64,000 bases of DNA from Affinundibacterium baiyunense (GTDB lineage: Bacteria > Pseudomonadota > Gammaproteobacteria > Burkholderiales > Burkholderiaceae_D): assembly GCF_018139645.1 (NCBI RefSeq), contig NZ_JAGSPM010000002.1, positions 124,001-188,000 on the forward strand, in the 5' to 3' direction. Position numbers and translations under genes: made by a program. Each line of letters begins with the position of its first letter. Position 1 is the first letter of the stretch. Shown piece after piece: positions 56,006 to 64,000 of the stretch. The notes under the pieces are model-generated. The model saw only the letters and a program-made list of their open reading frames with translations. It did not search any database and was not told the DNA's origin.

Positions 56006-56464
56006 ATGCTAGACAAAATCAGTAAAAGAATCTTGGCCGAATTACAGAATGATGGCCGCATCAGTAATGTAGAACTTGCTACGCGCGTTAACTTGTCTCC
56101 AGCAGCATGCTTGGAACGTGTTCGCAAATTGCAAGAATCAAACTACATTCTAGGCTATACCGCCCAACTTAATCCACACTTACTCGATGTGGCGCTCTTG
56201 GTTTTTATCGAAGTGGTATTAGACCGCACCACACCAGATGTGTTCGATGCATTTAAACGCGGAGTTCAAGCCATTCCCGAAGTATTAGAGTGCCACATGG
56301 TTGCTGGTGGATTCGACTACTTAGTCAAAGCACGCGTTAAAGACATGAATGCTTATCGCGACTTCCTCGGTAAATCACTACTTCAATTAAGTGGGGTGCG
56401 CGAAACACATACCTATGCAGTGATGGAAGAGGTAAAGAACACGACGGCCTTGCCAATCAAATAG
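56006..56464 (+). CDS. Lrp/AsnC-family regulator, probable proline-responsive activator of putA
   Basis: This 152-residue protein has an N-terminal helix-turn-helix (about 16-50, with NVELATRVNLSPAACLERV) and a RAM ligand-binding domain, as in Lrp. Its position, divergent from putA, matches the putR arrangement in which proline turns on proline catabolism. The link is inferred from position only. A terminator follows at 56519. Confidence 0.92.
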   Translation: MLDKISKRILAELQNDGRISNVELATRVNLSPAACLERVRKLQESNYILGYTAQLNPHLLDVALLVFIEVVLDRTTPDVFDAFKRGVQAIPEVLECHMVAGGFDYLVKARVKDMNAYRDFLGKSLLQLSGVRETHTYAVMEEVKNTTALPIK

Positions 56465-56518
56465 AAATCGAAATAAGTTCACGCAACATGATCACGGTTT
56501 AGTACAAATTAGCACAAA

Positions 56519-56557
56519 CAAAAAAGCAGTAAAGACGAAATCTTTACTGCTTTTTTT
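56519..56557. terminator. Bidirectional intrinsic terminator
   Basis: GCAGTAAAGA (56526-56535) and TCTTTACTGC (56541-56550) form a perfect 10-bp stem with a 5-base loop, flanked by A on the left and seven T on the right. It serves the Lrp gene and possibly the convergent TPR gene. Confidence 0.9.
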
Positions 56558-56585
56558 CTAGGCAATTTCTAAACAATAATCACAC

Positions 56586-57836
56586 TTATTTCATGTAAGT
56601 CCAGTAGCGTGCCAATTCGACCGCGCCATCATTTCCTTGCACCGTCTTCAACACTTCAGCGGCTTTGGCTTTATTACCCGCCTTGTGATATGCCATACCT
56701 AAGTGCAGCTTCGCTTCCTCTGGGTATTTCAAACCACCTTTTGCTAAACCAGCCTCGATCAAAGCGATACCACGTTCATATTGTCCGTAAGTGACAAAGT
56801 TATAGCCCATATTGGTCATCGCTAAACCAGTCTTGGTGGCTTTTGCTGCAGCTTCGCCAGCATCCAAGGTTTTCGCATCGTCAGCCGCTTGTTTATTCGC
56901 TTTGTCTTGCAAAGGCTTGTGCTTAGCTGCATTTTTGCCTTTGCCGAAATAGCCTGCTTTATAGGCAGCGTCGACAATATTTTTCGCTTCCAGTGGCAAA
57001 CCAGCCAACAAGGCGATCTCTGCCATTTCCATATATTGCGTATCGTCTTCTAGATTCTCATTTGCCAACATCAAACGATACCAATCTAAACGCAAACGAT
57101 CACTAAAACCTTGCTTACTAATCAGACGATACATCAAATCCGCCCAATATTCTTTGGTTGGATGATATTTCACCAATAACTCTAAAGCTTGCGTTGAAGA
57201 ATCGATGTCTTTCAATTTCATTGCAGAACCGTGCAATAAACGCAAACGTTTTTCTTCTGGCACTTTGCCTGCTTGTTCATCACTCGCTACTTGCGCTTTG
57301 ACTTCTTTTAAAGCGTTTGCAAAATCATCTGCCAGATAGTAGTTTTGCACCATCAAATCTTGCATCATTGTGTTGCTTGGGTTAGCAGCTAAATAGCGCT
57401 TAGTCCACACTTGTGATTCCGCATATTGTTTCAAGTTGTAGAAGGTTCCTGCCATACCTTCCATGAAACGCAACTTATCCGCTGGTGGCAAAAACTCACT
57501 GCCAATCATCGCATCAAAACTCTTTGCCAAGGCGACGTTATCGCCCATGCCCGAGGCAATTGCAGCGCGTGTACGATGCAAGAAAAATACTTCGTAATCT
57601 GTTTTCTTGTCAGAAGCGTCCAATGTCGCAACTTTTTCTAAAGCAGCTTGGTATTGTTTTTCACCAATCAGTTTTTGAATTTCTGTGTATGGCTTAGACC
57701 ATTCACTACGAATGACTTCTTTTTTTGCTTTTTCTTCGGCAGTTTGCGCTTGCGCAGTCACTGGAAGTACAGAAACCGATGCAGATCCAAGGGCTAAAAT
57801 GAGTGCCGCCAAGGCGATAGGAGATTTTTTTATCAT
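56586..57836 (-). CDS. TPR-repeat protein, exported
   Basis: This 416-residue protein has a Sec signal peptide (about 1-31, ending AQAQ) and then helical TPR-like repeats through most of its length, for example KQYAESQVWTKRYLAANP and YEQRGIALIEAGLAK-type segments near the end. It is probably periplasmic and may organise a protein complex; no partner is evident. The frame extends 40 codons upstream, but the ATG at 57836 starts the signal peptide. Confidence 0.82.
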   Translation of the reverse strand: MIKKSPIALAALILALGSASVSVLPVTAQAQTAEEKAKKEVIRSEWSKPYTEIQKLIGEKQYQAALEKVATLDASDKKTDYEVFFLHRTRAAIASGMGDNVALAKSFDAMIGSEFLPPADKLRFMEGMAGTFYNLKQYAESQVWTKRYLAANPSNTMMQDLMVQNYYLADDFANALKEVKAQVASDEQAGKVPEEKRLRLLHGSAMKLKDIDSSTQALELLVKYHPTKEYWADLMYRLISKQGFSDRLRLDWYRLMLANENLEDDTQYMEMAEIALLAGLPLEAKNIVDAAYKAGYFGKGKNAAKHKPLQDKANKQAADDAKTLDAGEAAAKATKTGLAMTNMGYNFVTYGQYERGIALIEAGLAKGGLKYPEEAKLHLGMAYHKAGNKAKAAEVLKTVQGNDGAVELARYWTYMK

Positions 57837-58147
57837 GGCTTTAGTATAGTGAGCAAATGAATAGGACAACCCAAGTAAAACATTGAAAGTGTAGCTAACA
57901 GTTTCCACCAAATTATCATCTTTAGGACTGCTTATAGAGCCACTTTGTCCGCGCATTATAGCGCGTTTATTCGGACTTATAGCGACTCTCCACTGCTAAC
58001 GCAGCAGGCACAATTTGGTTGCAGTTATTTTCTTTAATTCGCATCAAGTTTTACTTTTATTCACATTCCATCAAAAAAATCTGACACTGCTGCAAGAATA
58101 GCAATCTACAGGTAAACTAACGTGCATTCGATTCAGGCGTATATATT
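57837..58147. promoter_or_regulatory. Divergent intergenic region between TPR gene and pabBC
   Basis: This 311-bp gap carries promoters for both divergent genes. ACTTATAG and TTATAGCG words recur around 57928-57983. I see no hairpin, RNA gene or open frame that can be supported. Confidence 0.35.
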
Positions 58148-60001
58148 GTGTCCAGCTCTTCAACAACGACCCGCATTCTCAACTCAGTTCAGCACTGCTT
58201 CGCACTACTTGATGATGCGCAAAGTGATGAGGCGAACTCCCGTTTTTATAGCGACTTGATCGAACATGTGGAATGTCCCAGCACCGATCATTGGTTACAA
58301 CTATGGACAAAAGCGCAACAAGCACTGGACGCTGGTTACTTTGTACTGGCAGTATTGGCGTATGAAACGGGAGCACAGTTACATACAATTTCCGCACGCA
58401 CGCCACAAGATTTTGTTCATCCAGCAACGCAATTACTGATCTTTCGTCAATGTCAGCATTGGACGAAACTGCAAGTCAGCGATTGGCTAGCACAACAATC
58501 TGCGCAAGAAGTCGCGGGCATCCGTGCGATTCGCGCAAACGTTGATCAAGACGAATTTACGAACGCCATCGAAAAAATTCGCGCGTACATCGCGGCGGGT
58601 GATACCTATCAAGTCAATTACACCTATCGACTCCACTTTGAAACTTACGGTTCCGCTGTCGCGCTATACCGGGTTTTACGCTTGCGACAACCTGTGCCCT
58701 TTGCCGCGTTGATCGCATTGCCGAATGGCGGCGCAATTTTGTCGCTATCACCTGAATTGTTCATCCGTCATCAACAAGGACAATTGATCGCGAAGCCGAT
58801 GAAAGGTACCGCCGCCGCAAGCGGTGATGACGAACAAGATCGCATGATTGCCGAACAACTCAGTCTTGATCCTAAAAACCGTGCCGAAAATTTGATGATC
58901 GTTGATCTATTACGCAATGATTTAGGGCGGATCGCAGAAACAGGCTCAGTCAAAGTTCCCGCCTTGTTTGAGGTGCAGCGCTTCACCAGCGTATTGCAAA
59001 TGACATCGACGATCAGCGCACGCTTACGTCACGATCTGGAACTCGACACAATCATGTCGGCATTGTTTCCATGTGGCTCGATCACTGGCGCACCGAAACA
59101 TCGAACGATGGAAATCATTCGCGAAATTGAAACTGAAGATCGCGGTATCTATACGGGCGCAATTGGTTGGTTTGATCCGCCTGCGTCATCGAGGCAAATT
59201 GGTGACTTCTGTTTGTCTGTGCCGATTCGTACTTTAGCTTTGCAAGCAGAAGATGCGTATGGCTGTCGCACCGGTGTAATGGGGGTAGGCGCAGGTATCG
59301 TATTTGATAGCAAAGCACCTGAGGAGTTTGCTGAGTGTGCGTTGAAAGCCAAGTTTTTAACCGGTTTGCGTCCAGATTTTCATTTGTTCGAAACAATTTA
59401 TGCGACGTATGAGGATGGCTGTCGGCATCTAGAACGTCATCTCAATCGCTTAGAAAAATCCGCAAATTATTTTGCTTTTGTGTTTGATAAAACAGCACTT
59501 CAAGATGTGCTTAAACAAGCTTGTTCACAGCTGCAAGCTGCTAAGCCATATCGGCTACGTTTGTCGCTTAAACCTGATGGAGAACCCCACATACAATATG
59601 CGGAGCTAACACCGATCACCGAACCTGTTAAACTGATGATCAGCTCAGAGCCTTGTACCACTTCGACTGTTTTTCTGGCACATAAAAGTAGCCACCGTGC
59701 AGTTTACGATCACGCTTGGCAACAGGCAGAATCACTAGGTGCGTTCGATAGCTTATTCATCAATGCCAACGGCCATGTAACCGAGGGCGGTCGCAGCAAT
59801 TTATTCGTGCGACTCGGTACACAATGGTTCACACCTCCATTGCATGATGGCGTATTGCCTGGTGTGATGCGCAGTGTCTTATTAGAAGATCCCAAACTAC
59901 AAGTAATTGAACGCTCAATTAGTCTTGATGAATTAAAACGCGCAGATGAGATCATTGTCTGCAACGCTCTACGTGGCGCAATGCAAGCAAAACTTTGCTA
60001 A
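58148..60001 (+). CDS. pabB-pabC: Fused aminodeoxychorismate synthase component I and aminodeoxychorismate lyase
   Basis: This 617-residue protein joins two steps of p-aminobenzoate (folate) synthesis. The N-terminal part (about 125-375) is the chorismate-binding domain; K219 in PMKGT is the PabB-specific nucleophilic lysine, which argues against anthranilate synthase. The part after about 385 is a class IV aminotransferase fold with the PLP lysine in LAHKSSHR and TEGGRSNLF, matching PabC. A separate glutamine amidotransferase (PabA) must be elsewhere. The start is GTG at 58148 with only a weak ribosome-binding site. Confidence 0.94.
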   Translation: MSSSSTTTRILNSVQHCFALLDDAQSDEANSRFYSDLIEHVECPSTDHWLQLWTKAQQALDAGYFVLAVLAYETGAQLHTISARTPQDFVHPATQLLIFRQCQHWTKLQVSDWLAQQSAQEVAGIRAIRANVDQDEFTNAIEKIRAYIAAGDTYQVNYTYRLHFETYGSAVALYRVLRLRQPVPFAALIALPNGGAILSLSPELFIRHQQGQLIAKPMKGTAAASGDDEQDRMIAEQLSLDPKNRAENLMIVDLLRNDLGRIAETGSVKVPALFEVQRFTSVLQMTSTISARLRHDLELDTIMSALFPCGSITGAPKHRTMEIIREIETEDRGIYTGAIGWFDPPASSRQIGDFCLSVPIRTLALQAEDAYGCRTGVMGVGAGIVFDSKAPEEFAECALKAKFLTGLRPDFHLFETIYATYEDGCRHLERHLNRLEKSANYFAFVFDKTALQDVLKQACSQLQAAKPYRLRLSLKPDGEPHIQYAELTPITEPVKLMISSEPCTTSTVFLAHKSSHRAVYDHAWQQAESLGAFDSLFINANGHVTEGGRSNLFVRLGTQWFTPPLHDGVLPGVMRSVLLEDPKLQVIERSISLDELKRADEIIVCNALRGAMQAKLC

Positions 60002-60007
60002 TGCACA

Positions 60008-60763
60008 CTAAGGATGCGATTGCCCACAAACAGAACATTCTTGATTTTTAGGTATCGTGATCGTAGTCCACTCCATATGCATCGCATCAAGTAGCATCAG
60101 TCTGCCTTGTAAACTTTGACCCAGACCCATCACCAACTTTAAGGCTTCAGCCGATTGCATTGTGCCGATGATACCCACCAAAGGGGCGAACACGCCCATC
60201 GTCGAACAACGTACTTCTTCAACACGCTGCTCGGCTGGAAATAAACATGCATAGCACGCGGCATCTTTATTACGGCTATCAAACACACTAATCTGGCCGT
60301 CAAACGAAATCGCAGCACCAGAGACCAAAGGAGTCGCAAATTCAACACAGGCAGCATTCACCGCATGCCGCGTTTCAAAGTTATCGCTGCAATCCAACAC
60401 CACATCTGCGGCACGAATCAAGTCACGCAAACGATCACCTTGCAAACGTTCTTGAATTGCCTCAACTTGTACTTCAGGATTAATTTGCTGCAGACTCAAC
60501 TTGGCAGATGCAACCTTGCTCTGACCGACACGCTCCGTAGTGTGCAAGATCTGCCGCTGAAGATTGGTCAAATCAACTTCATCATCATCGACTATCGTCA
60601 AATGACCGACGCCGGCACTAGCTAAATACAAAGCGGCTGGAGAACCGAGTCCGCCTGCGCCGAGTACCAGGACACGCGCATCCAATAGTTTTTGCTGCCC
60701 CTCGATGCCAATTTGATCTAGCAAAATATGCCGCGAGTAACGCAGTAATTGATCGTCGTTCAT
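60008..60763 (-). CDS. MoeB/ThiF-family adenylyltransferase
   Basis: This 251-residue E1-like enzyme activates the C-terminal glycine of a sulfur-carrier protein (MoaD or ThiS) with ATP. The nucleotide loop GAGGLG is at 35-40. Zinc is held by C170, C173, C243 and C246, and a conserved Cys (C186 in RCSTMG) is present. Sequence alone cannot decide between MoeB and ThiF. It is the last gene of the gpmA-envC-ctpA-moeB run known in Burkholderiales, and 126 bp separate it from ctpA. Confidence 0.93.
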   Translation of the reverse strand: MNDDQLLRYSRHILLDQIGIEGQQKLLDARVLVLGAGGLGSPAALYLASAGVGHLTIVDDDEVDLTNLQRQILHTTERVGQSKVASAKLSLQQINPEVQVEAIQERLQGDRLRDLIRAADVVLDCSDNFETRHAVNAACVEFATPLVSGAAISFDGQISVFDSRNKDAACYACLFPAEQRVEEVRCSTMGVFAPLVGIIGTMQSAEALKLVMGLGQSLQGRLMLLDAMHMEWTTITIPKNQECSVCGQSHP

Positions 60764-60889
60764 AGGAATTCTTCAACTAAGACTGCTGCAAAAAAACGCT
60801 ACAGTCAGTAACAACATGCAAGTATCTATATCGCAATCACAGATGCATGCATTCATTTTGACGCATCTTGATTGACTCAAACTGACGCA

Positions 60890-62356
60890 TTAATTCCTTT
60901 GTGCGTTGGGCTTTGCTTTGGCTGGAGAAAAGTTAGCATCGTTAGCGGCTGTTTCAGCTTTTAACTTTTTTAAAGGCGTCACTTTCACTGGCAAACCTTT
61001 TAAATGATTTAAGGCTTGCTGCAATTGAAAATCTTCTTTACTACCGAACTCGACAGGAACGCTCTTCTTCGCTAATTCGATTAAGCGCTTTTCTTCTTCG
61101 AGTTCATCAAGATCCGTAGTTTCGCCTTCAGCCTCTTTATCATTGCTCAAATGCTTGATCAGATCAGCCTCGCGAGAACGCAATGCATTAAAGCCGTCGC
61201 CATCGGCAGTCTCTTCAACTCGTAAATCAGGTTGTATACCTTTGGCTTGAATCGCGCGACCTAGCGGCGTGTAATAACGTGCGGTAGTGAGCTTGATTGC
61301 AGTCTCATCGGTAACTTGATGCACAGTCTGTACCGAACCTTTGCCATAGCTTTGCGTGCCTAAAATCGTAGCACGGCGATAATCTTGCAAAGCACCGGCG
61401 ACAATTTCTGATGCAGATGCAGAACCTGTGTTAATCAACACCACCAACGGTACTTGCTTCACCGCTGCTGGCAACTTGGCTAAAGGATCGCTACCAACTC
61501 GGCCGGCATAAAATTCACGTTTGGCATAATAAGTGCGCTTAGAGTCTTCGACTTGGCCATTGGTAGAAACCACCGCTACATCTTTCGGCAAGAAAGCCGC
61601 AGACACGCCAATCGCTCCAGGCAATACGCCGCCGGGATCATTACGCAAATCCAACACCAAGCCTTTCAACGCAGGTTCTTGGCTATAGATCGCGTTAATC
61701 TTCTTAACCATGTCGTCTAGTGTTGGCTCTTGAAATTGCGAAATACGCAGCCATGCATAACCTGGCTCGACCACTTTAGCTTTGACACTATGTTGTTTAA
61801 TTAGCTCGCGCGTTAAAGTAACGACGATAGGTTTATCCTCGGTCTTACGCGCGATCGTCAATGTGATTTTTGTGTTCGGCTCACCGCGCATTTTTTTGAC
61901 AGCATCATCGATGCTCAATCCTTTGATCGGCACACCATCAATGCGAGTAATTAAATCGCTAGGCAAAATGCCGGCGCGTGAAGCTGGCGAGTCTTCAATC
62001 GGCGAGATGACTTTCACATAGCCATCTTCCATACCGACTTCTAGACCCAAACCGATGAATTTTCCTTCTGTACCTTCGCGTAATTCTTTGAAAGCTTTCT
62101 TGTCTAAATAAGCTGAATGCGGATCTAATGCGCCAAACATGCCGTTGATCGCTTCGTCTAATAATTTTTCGTCTTCCACTGCTTCAACATAATCTGACTT
62201 AATCATGCCGAAAACTTCAGTGAACTCGCTGAGTTTTTCTAATGGCAAAGGCAAACCTTGCATTTTTTGTGCGAGCGCAGAATATTGCAGCGAAGCTGCA
62301 ACTCCGACAACCACGCCGAATCCAACCAAGCCTAAACTTTTTAATTTACTGCCCAT
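60890..62356 (-). CDS. ctpA: C-terminal processing protease (S41)
   Basis: This 488-residue periplasmic serine protease has an N-terminal membrane segment or signal (5-30), a PDZ domain at about 97-170 and the S41 core. Catalytic S316 (SASASE) and K339 (SYGKGS) are present. CtpA trims exported proteins and, in several bacteria, degrades peptidoglycan hydrolases, which fits its place next to envC. The C-terminal 80 residues are charged and probably flexible. Confidence 0.95.
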   Translation of the reverse strand: MGSKLKSLGLVGFGVVVGVAASLQYSALAQKMQGLPLPLEKLSEFTEVFGMIKSDYVEAVEDEKLLDEAINGMFGALDPHSAYLDKKAFKELREGTEGKFIGLGLEVGMEDGYVKVISPIEDSPASRAGILPSDLITRIDGVPIKGLSIDDAVKKMRGEPNTKITLTIARKTEDKPIVVTLTRELIKQHSVKAKVVEPGYAWLRISQFQEPTLDDMVKKINAIYSQEPALKGLVLDLRNDPGGVLPGAIGVSAAFLPKDVAVVSTNGQVEDSKRTYYAKREFYAGRVGSDPLAKLPAAVKQVPLVVLINTGSASASEIVAGALQDYRRATILGTQSYGKGSVQTVHQVTDETAIKLTTARYYTPLGRAIQAKGIQPDLRVEETADGDGFNALRSREADLIKHLSNDKEAEGETTDLDELEEEKRLIELAKKSVPVEFGSKEDFQLQQALNHLKGLPVKVTPLKKLKAETAANDANFSPAKAKPNAQRN

Positions 62357-62531
62357 TTTCTTGCAATCGCCTTAATCGTACTTAATTATATCTATCGTAC
62401 TAAACCTAGAAAACTCAGCATGGAAACCTATTCTGCTCCGCACCCCAAAACTACCCATTCTCTATTTCAGATTTGACTAGCTAAAGTGAACTGCCACGAT
62501 TCACTATGATTAGGATTGCTCGTATTTCGTA

Positions 62532-63926
62532 TTATTTGCGCACCCATGTCATCGGATCAAATACCTGACCTTTGTAACGCATTTCAAAGTATAGACCTGT
62601 TTCTTCATTACCGCCGCTGTTGCCCGCATTGGCGATCGTGTCGCCTGCTTTCACGACATCGCCAGCATGTTTTAACACCGCTTGCGCATTGCTATAAAGA
62701 CTCAAGTATTGGCCGCCATGATCCAAAATAATCATATTGCCAAAACCACGTAGCCACTCGGCAAACACGACTTTACCAGCCGCGACCGCCTTCACTTCCG
62801 CACCTTCATTGGCTTTGATAAACAAGCCTTTCCAACTCGGCCCATCACCGCGCTTTGTGCCAAAACGGGCAATTAACTCGCCCTTCACTGGCAAAAACAA
62901 TTGCCCTTTAAGACGATTGAATTCTCGTCCATCAAACATTCCGGAGACTGGTGTTTGCTCAACTACCATGCCTTTGCTGGTTTTATTGTCCTCGACATCA
63001 GGCACTGACTTGCTTGAATTTTTACCTGCAACTTGATTTTTCTCGCGTTGTGCTTTTTCTTGTGCGAGGCGCTCTTGTCTCTGTTTTTCTAATTGTGCCA
63101 AACGCGCTTGTTCTGCTCTGGCCTGCTCTTCCATCAATTTATTCAGGCGAGAAACCAAATTGCTCAGACGTTGCTCGTCTTTTTCCAAACTCGCTGCTTC
63201 TTTCTTTTGCGTGTGTAGTTTGCTTGCCAATTGTGAAAGCAATGCAGCGTGACGCTTTTTCTCTTTTTCTAAACCTTGTTTATGCTCGCGCTCTTCTTGG
63301 GCGATTTCATCGAGCTCATCTTTAGTTTCCTGCGCCGCTTGTTTGTTCTTTTCGATTTCTTCCAAGCTAGTACGTAGCGCGGCGATCATTTTTGCCTGTG
63401 TTTGCGAGACATAGCTCATGTAATGCAAATCACGGTTAATTCGATTTGGGTTGTCGCCAGATAAAAGTAATTTAATGCGGTCACTATCACCGTGCATATA
63501 TTGCCGTCGCAGAAAATCAGACAATTGCTTTTTCTGCTGCTCTACTTGTGCGCTCAAACGGGCTTGCTCTGCGATTAATTGATTTAAGCGCTCATTGGCC
63601 GCTTGCTGCTCAAGCTGCAAATCACGAATCGAACGATTGGCTTCAGAAATAGCTTGTTCAGATTCTTCCAAGGCATCACTGGCTTTTTCTTTCGCAGACT
63701 CGGTCTTACTGATGTCTTTTTTCAGCGCCTTTAATTTTTGCTGCAATTCTATGCGGCTCGCTTCGGCCTGTTTCTTTTCTTTAGCACGTGAGCTTTGCGC
63801 AAATACAGGATTAGAAAACAAGACAGTCGAGCAAAGACCAAGTGTACAAAGCAAGCAAACCGCCTTTATCGAATGAGATAAAGGCCGTTTGCCGCGCAAT
63901 CTGTGACGAAACAAAGAAGAAAACAT
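62532..63926 (-). CDS. envC: EnvC-like murein hydrolase activator
   Basis: This 464-residue protein has a signal peptide (to about residue 44, ending VFAQ), a long coiled coil (about 50-310) and a C-terminal LytM/M23 domain (about 345-464). The LytM domain lacks the zinc-binding His residues (the HxH position reads LYFEMR), as in E. coli EnvC, which activates amidases rather than cutting peptidoglycan itself. It should act at the division septum. I start it at the ATG at 63926, 4 bases after the gpmA stop; the longer frame would overlap gpmA. Confidence 0.94.
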   Translation of the reverse strand: MFSSLFRHRLRGKRPLSHSIKAVCLLCTLGLCSTVLFSNPVFAQSSRAKEKKQAEASRIELQQKLKALKKDISKTESAKEKASDALEESEQAISEANRSIRDLQLEQQAANERLNQLIAEQARLSAQVEQQKKQLSDFLRRQYMHGDSDRIKLLLSGDNPNRINRDLHYMSYVSQTQAKMIAALRTSLEEIEKNKQAAQETKDELDEIAQEEREHKQGLEKEKKRHAALLSQLASKLHTQKKEAASLEKDEQRLSNLVSRLNKLMEEQARAEQARLAQLEKQRQERLAQEKAQREKNQVAGKNSSKSVPDVEDNKTSKGMVVEQTPVSGMFDGREFNRLKGQLFLPVKGELIARFGTKRGDGPSWKGLFIKANEGAEVKAVAAGKVVFAEWLRGFGNMIILDHGGQYLSLYSNAQAVLKHAGDVVKAGDTIANAGNSGGNEETGLYFEMRYKGQVFDPMTWVRK

Positions 63927-63930
63927 CAAA

Positions 63931-64000
63931 TTATTTCGACTTCCCTTGACTCGCGACCGCTGCCAAAGCAGCTGCAATCGCCGCCTGATCGCCAAGGTAA
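63931..64000 (-). CDS. gpmA: 2,3-bisphosphoglycerate-dependent phosphoglycerate mutase, C-terminal end only
   Basis: Only the last 22 codons are in the window (YLGDQAAIAAALAAVASQGK then SK and stop). The ending YLGD plus an Ala-rich tail matches GpmA, which interconverts 3- and 2-phosphoglycerate in glycolysis. It overlaps the longer version of the envC frame and is followed by envC after 4 bases, the usual order in Burkholderiales. Confidence 0.85.
   Translation of the reverse strand, partial: YLGDQAAIAAALAAVASQGKSK

Noticed and set aside
62532-63995. Longer 487-residue version of EnvC
   Set aside because: The extra 23 residues overlap the end of gpmA and come before a clear signal-peptide start at 63926.
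1-64000. Search by eye for tRNA, rRNA, CRISPR arrays, transposases and phage genes
   Set aside because: No T-loop-like GTTCGAATC clusters, regular spaced repeats, transposase motifs or integrases were seen. A covariance-model scan would be needed to be certain.

Overview
The window looks like chromosomal DNA from a betaproteobacterium of the Burkholderiales, most likely an Oxalobacteraceae member of moderate GC such as an Undibacterium relative. This is inferred from the gpmA-envC-ctpA-moeB/thiF order at the right end, the PutA without a DNA-binding domain opposite an Lrp-type regulator, a fused PabB-PabC, and the codon and base use. No rRNA, tRNA, CRISPR array, insertion sequence or prophage was seen. 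Coding density is high, and both end genes are cut by the window.

Layout. 1-4970 (minus): a phospho-signalling group with an FHA-domain protein, a zinc-ribbon/SPFH-like/coiled-coil protein and a Ser/Thr kinase. 5307-8044 (plus): a two-ACT aspartate kinase, a voltage-gated-type K+ channel with a zinc-ribbon tail, and a small unknown protein. 8131-10521 (minus): an orphan GAF-GspE/PilB ATPase. 10929-12224 (plus): a secreted metal-dependent amidohydrolase. 12376-26282 (minus): a 14-kb one-direction block with two tandem TldD/TldE pairs, both TldD proteins carrying Tat signals, followed by DUF4159, MoxR ATPase, DUF58, BatA-like, DUF4175 and a last membrane protein. 26709-43418: second-messenger and phosphorelay genes, namely a PAS-GGDEF-EAL sensor with a PfkB kinase upstream, a CHASE hybrid histidine kinase with a REC-GGDEF partner, and a MASE1-GGDEF-EAL protein, interrupted by a small secreted repeat protein and a B12-binding radical SAM enzyme. 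43421-52092: mixed single genes (glycosyltransferase, lipoprotein, short asparaginase-like protein, VF530, FKBP, S41 peptidase, PhzF, SirB2, secreted amidase). 52173-56464: proline catabolism with its likely regulator. 56586-64000: TPR protein, folate pabBC, MoeB/ThiF, CtpA, EnvC and the end of gpmA.

How the genes work together. The strongest candidate for an undescribed system is the 14-kb TldD/TldE plus MoxR block. A cytosolic AAA+ ATPase and a vWA-like DUF58 protein are co-translated with membrane proteins bearing large extracytoplasmic domains, one with a His/Asp-rich loop. Metalloproteases predicted to be exported by Tat lie just upstream. This suggests an envelope peptide-processing or quality-control machine, although no function can be proved from sequence. 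The kinase/SPFH/FHA group is a second candidate. The rest is mostly housekeeping and environmental signalling, with four proteins predicted to make or break cyclic-di-GMP or relay phosphate in about 17 kb.
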